Translations under genes and position numbers: made by a program
NCBI GenBank assembly: GCA_019119795.1
Contig: DWWJ01000072.1
Location: forward strand, 1 to 33,823
Reading direction: 5' to 3'
Length of the DNA stretch: 33,823 nucleotides
From: Candidatus Intestinimonas pullistercoris
GTDB taxonomy: Bacteria > Bacillota > Clostridia > Oscillospirales > Oscillospiraceae
The notes under the pieces: generated by a model
What the model was told of the DNA's origin: nothing
Seen by the model: only the letters and a program-made list of their open reading frames with translations
Database searches by the model: none
In this document: positions 31,476-33,823 of the stretch, in pieces
How the letters are laid out: each line of letters opens with the position of its first letter
Numbering within the stretch: position 1 is the stretch's first letter

Positions 31476-31902
31476 GGCCCGGCGGCTTCTGACCAAGCTG
31501 GGGCTCCTGGCGGCGGCGGGGCTGGCCTACGCCGCCTTTACCGCCGTCACCGGGGTAGGGCTGCCCTGTCCCTTCCACGCGGTGACGGGGCTGTGGTGCC
31601 CCGGCTGCGGGGTGTCCCGGATGTGTCTGGCCCTGCTGCGGCTGGACTTTGCCGAGGCCTGGAGCTGGAACCCGGGGCTGATGCTCCTGCTGCCCTTCCT
31701 GGCGGTGCTGGGCCTCCGGGCAGCCGTCCGGTATGTCCGCACCGGACGGGCCGGCCCCACCCGGGGAGAGCAGATCGTCATCGGGCTCATGGTGGCCTTC
31801 CTGGTGGTCTACGGGGTGGTCCGGAACCTGCCGGGCTTTGCCTGGCTGGCGCCGGGCCAGACCCCGCCGGAGCTCTTCCCTTTCCTGCGGGCCCTCCCTT
31901 AG
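31465..31902 (+). CDS. DUF2752-family membrane protein
   Basis: 145 aa. Starts at the TTG at 31465, overlapping DUF4234 by 11 bp; no ATG is near, so TTG with translational coupling is the best choice. An N-terminal helix is followed by the DUF2752 hallmark PCPFHAVTGLWCPGCGVSRMCLALLRLDF, with Cys residues that could bind metal or a redox centre. Two further helices (LMLLLPFLAVLGLRAAV and IVIGLMVAFLVVYGVV) complete it. The function is unknown. Its stop overlaps that of the convergent oxidoreductase gene by a few bases, with no terminator between. Confidence 0.88.
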   Translation: MKTRARRLLTKLGLLAAAGLAYAAFTAVTGVGLPCPFHAVTGLWCPGCGVSRMCLALLRLDFAEAWSWNPGLMLLLPFLAVLGLRAAVRYVRTGRAGPTRGEQIVIGLMVAFLVVYGVVRNLPGFAWLAPGQTPPELFPFLRALP

Positions 31903-32504
31903 AAGGACGGGGCCAGGGCCTCGGCCTCCTCCATGGCCTTGGCCAGAAGGGCCTCCTTGTCGTTGCGGATGTCGTCCAGGCCCTCGGCGCACAGGAGCTG
32001 GAAGTCCGGGATGCCGTACATGGCGCACAGGGCCTTCAGGTGCCGGGCCCCCGACTCCATCCAGGCCGTCTCCGGCAGGGAGAAATTCCCGCCCCGGGTG
32101 GTGATGAGGAGGAGCTTCTCCGCCCGGCACAGGCCCACCATCCGCCCCTGGTCGTCGTAGCCGAAGGTGAGGTCGGTCACCGAGATGCGCTCCAGGTAGA
32201 TCTTCAAAATGGCGGGATAGCTCAGGTCCCAGAAGGGGGCGGCAACCACGATTCGGTCAGCCCCGGCGAACTGCCGGGCGGGGGCGAACATGGGCTCCTC
32301 CAGCCGCCCGGCGGCCCACAGGGCATCCCGCTGCTCCAGCACCTCGGGGTACTGGGGCTCCAGGCGCTCCTCCATCAGATCCCGCTCAGTCACCCGGACC
32401 TCCGGGTGGCTTTTTTTGTAGGCATCCAGAAAACGCCGGGCCAAGGCCAGAGTGCGGGAGCGCTCTCCCCGGACGCAGGCGTTGACGAACAGCAGCTCGG
32501 ACAT
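31899..32504 (-). CDS. Flavodoxin-like NAD(P)H-dependent oxidoreductase
   Basis: 201 aa from the ATG at 32504, GGAGGGACC upstream. The N-terminus MSELLFVNACVRGERSRTLALARRFL is the FMN phosphate loop of the NQO1/azoreductase (Flavodoxin_2) family. APFWDLSYPAILKIYLERI and LITTRGG bind the flavin ring, and the last third forms helices. Such enzymes reduce quinones, azo or nitro compounds with two electrons. The substrate is not evident. It is downstream of the DUF2812 pair on the same strand, 13 bp away. Confidence 0.9.
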   Translation of the reverse strand: MSELLFVNACVRGERSRTLALARRFLDAYKKSHPEVRVTERDLMEERLEPQYPEVLEQRDALWAAGRLEEPMFAPARQFAGADRIVVAAPFWDLSYPAILKIYLERISVTDLTFGYDDQGRMVGLCRAEKLLLITTRGGNFSLPETAWMESGARHLKALCAMYGIPDFQLLCAEGLDDIRNDKEALLAKAMEEAEALAPSF

Positions 32505-32517
32505 GAAAGGTCCCTCC

Positions 32518-33597
32518 TTATGACAGTTCCAGTTGTGCCCATAGTATAGCGCGAATATCCGGGTCTGTCCAGTCCGCCGGGCCCTGGAGGAGCACCACCG
32601 TGTCCCCCTGCCGGAGCAGGAGGAAATGGTCTCCGCTCCAGCTCTGGTCAAAGCCCAGGCCGGCGGGCTGGATGCCCCAGCCGTCGTAGACGGCCAGGGT
32701 CCCCTGGACCATCCGGTCCGCCGCCCAGGAGGAGCAGCAGTCCCACCGGGTCTGGTCCAGCCAGCCGGACTCCGTCCTCTGTTCCAGCTCCAGCTCTGTG
32801 AGGAAGGGGGAGCTCCGGCGCCGGGCCCCCTCGGTCTCCGCCGGGCCCAGGCCCAGGTCCTCGGCCAGGACCAGGGGCTGGGACGCCAGCTCCTCCGGAG
32901 GGACCTGGGGCGGGAAGATCACCAGGCCCAGGTCCGCCAGGGGGAGCAGCAGAGCGATGCACCAATAGAGGACCGTCAGGCTCCAGAGGAGCCCCCGGAA
33001 CCGGGCCCCTTTGCGGGAGACCGGGGGCAGCCCGCCCCGGCCGCGGACCCAGAAGACCAGATTGTGGACCGCCCAATAGAGGAGGAAGCCGCTCATCACC
33101 ACCAGGGAAACCGCCCGCAGCAGCTCCCAGGTGGAGGGCAGGAGCCGCAGAAAGAACCTGGGGTCCAGGATGAGACGGGCGGCCAGGGCCAGCAGCACCG
33201 CCACCAGGAGGGCGGAAGCCAGGCTGGGGACCACCTCCCGGCCGAAGAACCGCCGCCGCACCAGCTCGGGGTCGGTCTGGATGGGGACGGGGTCCCGGCC
33301 GGGCTGGGACTGGTAGACGTCCAGGCCGCTCCGGGTGGTCCCCACCAGGGTCCAGCCGGAGTCCCGCACCAGCTGGTCGAAGCCGTCGGGGGCGAAGCTG
33401 GGGTCCCGGTAGCCCCGGGTCAGGTCCACGCAGTACCGGATGTCCTCCCGGGTCTTGGGGACCAGCCGGGCGGTGGGGAGCCAGTAGGAGAGGGACTGGA
33501 GCTCCCACCCCCGGCGGTCCTGCTCCTCCAGCCAGGCCTGGGCGGCCTGGTAGTCCGAGGCCAGAAAGGCGAAGAGGGCGTGTCTGCGCTGTTTCAT
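32518..33597 (-). CDS. DUF2812-domain membrane protein
   Basis: 359 aa from the ATG at 33597, overlapping the preceding stop by ATGA. The N-terminal DUF2812 part (about residues 1-120) has ALFAFLASDYQAAQAWLEEQDRRGWELQSLSYW and the YCVDLTRGYRDPSF strand. Four membrane helices follow between about 120 and 245. The C-terminal soluble domain ends PAGLGFDQSWSGDHFLLLRQGDTVVLLQGPADWTDPDIRAIL. In several Firmicutes such genes sit next to a PadR regulator; none is visible here. The function is unknown. The adjacent truncated gene shares the C-terminal domain. Confidence 0.85.
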   Translation of the reverse strand: MKQRRHALFAFLASDYQAAQAWLEEQDRRGWELQSLSYWLPTARLVPKTREDIRYCVDLTRGYRDPSFAPDGFDQLVRDSGWTLVGTTRSGLDVYQSQPGRDPVPIQTDPELVRRRFFGREVVPSLASALLVAVLLALAARLILDPRFFLRLLPSTWELLRAVSLVVMSGFLLYWAVHNLVFWVRGRGGLPPVSRKGARFRGLLWSLTVLYWCIALLLPLADLGLVIFPPQVPPEELASQPLVLAEDLGLGPAETEGARRRSSPFLTELELEQRTESGWLDQTRWDCCSSWAADRMVQGTLAVYDGWGIQPAGLGFDQSWSGDHFLLLRQGDTVVLLQGPADWTDPDIRAILWAQLELS

Positions 33598-33823
33598 AGG
33601 ACCGCCTCCCATCCAAGTCGTGCCCGGACCATCGCCAGGACAGCCGGGTCGGTGAAGTCCACGGGGCCCTCCACCACCGCCACCTCCCGGCCCTGCCGGG
33701 CCAGGAGGCACTGCCAGCCCGCCCCGTCGTCGTAGAGCCAGCTCTCGTCAAAGCCCAGGCCCTCCGCCGGGGACGGGGTGACGGGCGGGTGGAAGTGCAT
33801 GGCGTCGTCGTTTTCCTCCTCCC
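33594..33823 (-). CDS. Second DUF2812-type protein, C-terminal part only
   Basis: The frame is open to the right edge, so the start lies outside; 75 C-terminal residues are visible. An acidic linker (EEENDDAM) leads to GLGFDESWLYDDGAGWQCLLARQGREVAVVEGPVDFTDPAVLAMVRARLG. This aligns residue by residue with the end of the next gene (GLGFDQSW...LLRQGDTVVLLQGPADWTDPDIRAIL), showing tandem paralogues. The stop and the next start overlap as ATGA, so both are translated from one message. Confidence 0.8.
   Translation of the reverse strand, partial: EEENDDAMHFHPPVTPSPAEGLGFDESWLYDDGAGWQCLLARQGREVAVVEGPVDFTDPAVLAMVRARLGWEAVL

Overview
The window reads as a chromosomal segment of a GC-rich member of the Clostridia, most likely an Oscillospiraceae gut anaerobe of the Flavonifractor / Pseudoflavonifractor / Lawsonibacter type. 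This is inferred from gene content and not from a database match. The supporting genes are a firmicute-style rnmV-like TOPRIM gene next to recG, an S6-SSB-S18 operon, xpaC-telA, DUF975 and DUF2812 membrane proteins, and large secreted proteins with S-layer homology (SLH) repeats. The strong GC bias at third codon positions leaves long open frames antisense to real genes. I treat these as shadows.

Left part (1-2640). The 3' part of a sigma-70 family factor runs off the left edge. Behind it lies a visibly AT-richer stretch with a 170-bp near-perfectly symmetric palindrome (MITE-like) and a serine recombinase that lacks the usual C-terminal zinc ribbon. The recombinase ribosome binding site sits in an inverted repeat. 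A tRNA-Leu(GAG) gene with a consensus promoter closes the segment.

DNA metabolism cluster (2747-10056, all minus). In transcription order it holds a small XRE regulator, comEC (DNA uptake), holA (Pol III delta), an Imm33/DUF2185-like protein, a TOPRIM/DUF4093 RNase M5-like protein, recG and a C_GCAxxG_C_C redox protein. Spacing is very tight, with several start/stop overlaps. The divergent region in front (10057-10336) holds three GGTAG/CCTACC dyads. One lies on the -10 box of the opposing gene, so the XRE protein may control both DNA uptake and the secreted phosphodiester glycosidase/SLH protein at 10337.

Middle part (10337-20250). Two secreted SLH-anchored proteins lie on the plus strand, and the rpsF-ssb-rpsR operon on the minus strand. 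They are followed by an XRE/DUF6514-like pair, sfsA, an SGNH hydrolase, and a 54-aa small protein divergent from a third small XRE regulator across a symmetric operator.

Right part (20251-33823). It holds a DUF975 membrane protein, a two-component system, a xpaC-telA-TPM envelope/stress operon, ilvA-type threonine ammonia-lyase, rpe-recR and L-asparaginase. After these come a DUF4234/DUF2752 membrane pair, a flavodoxin-like NAD(P)H oxidoreductase and two tandem DUF2812-type proteins, the last cut by the window edge. No CRISPR array, rRNA, replication origin or complete insertion sequence was seen.
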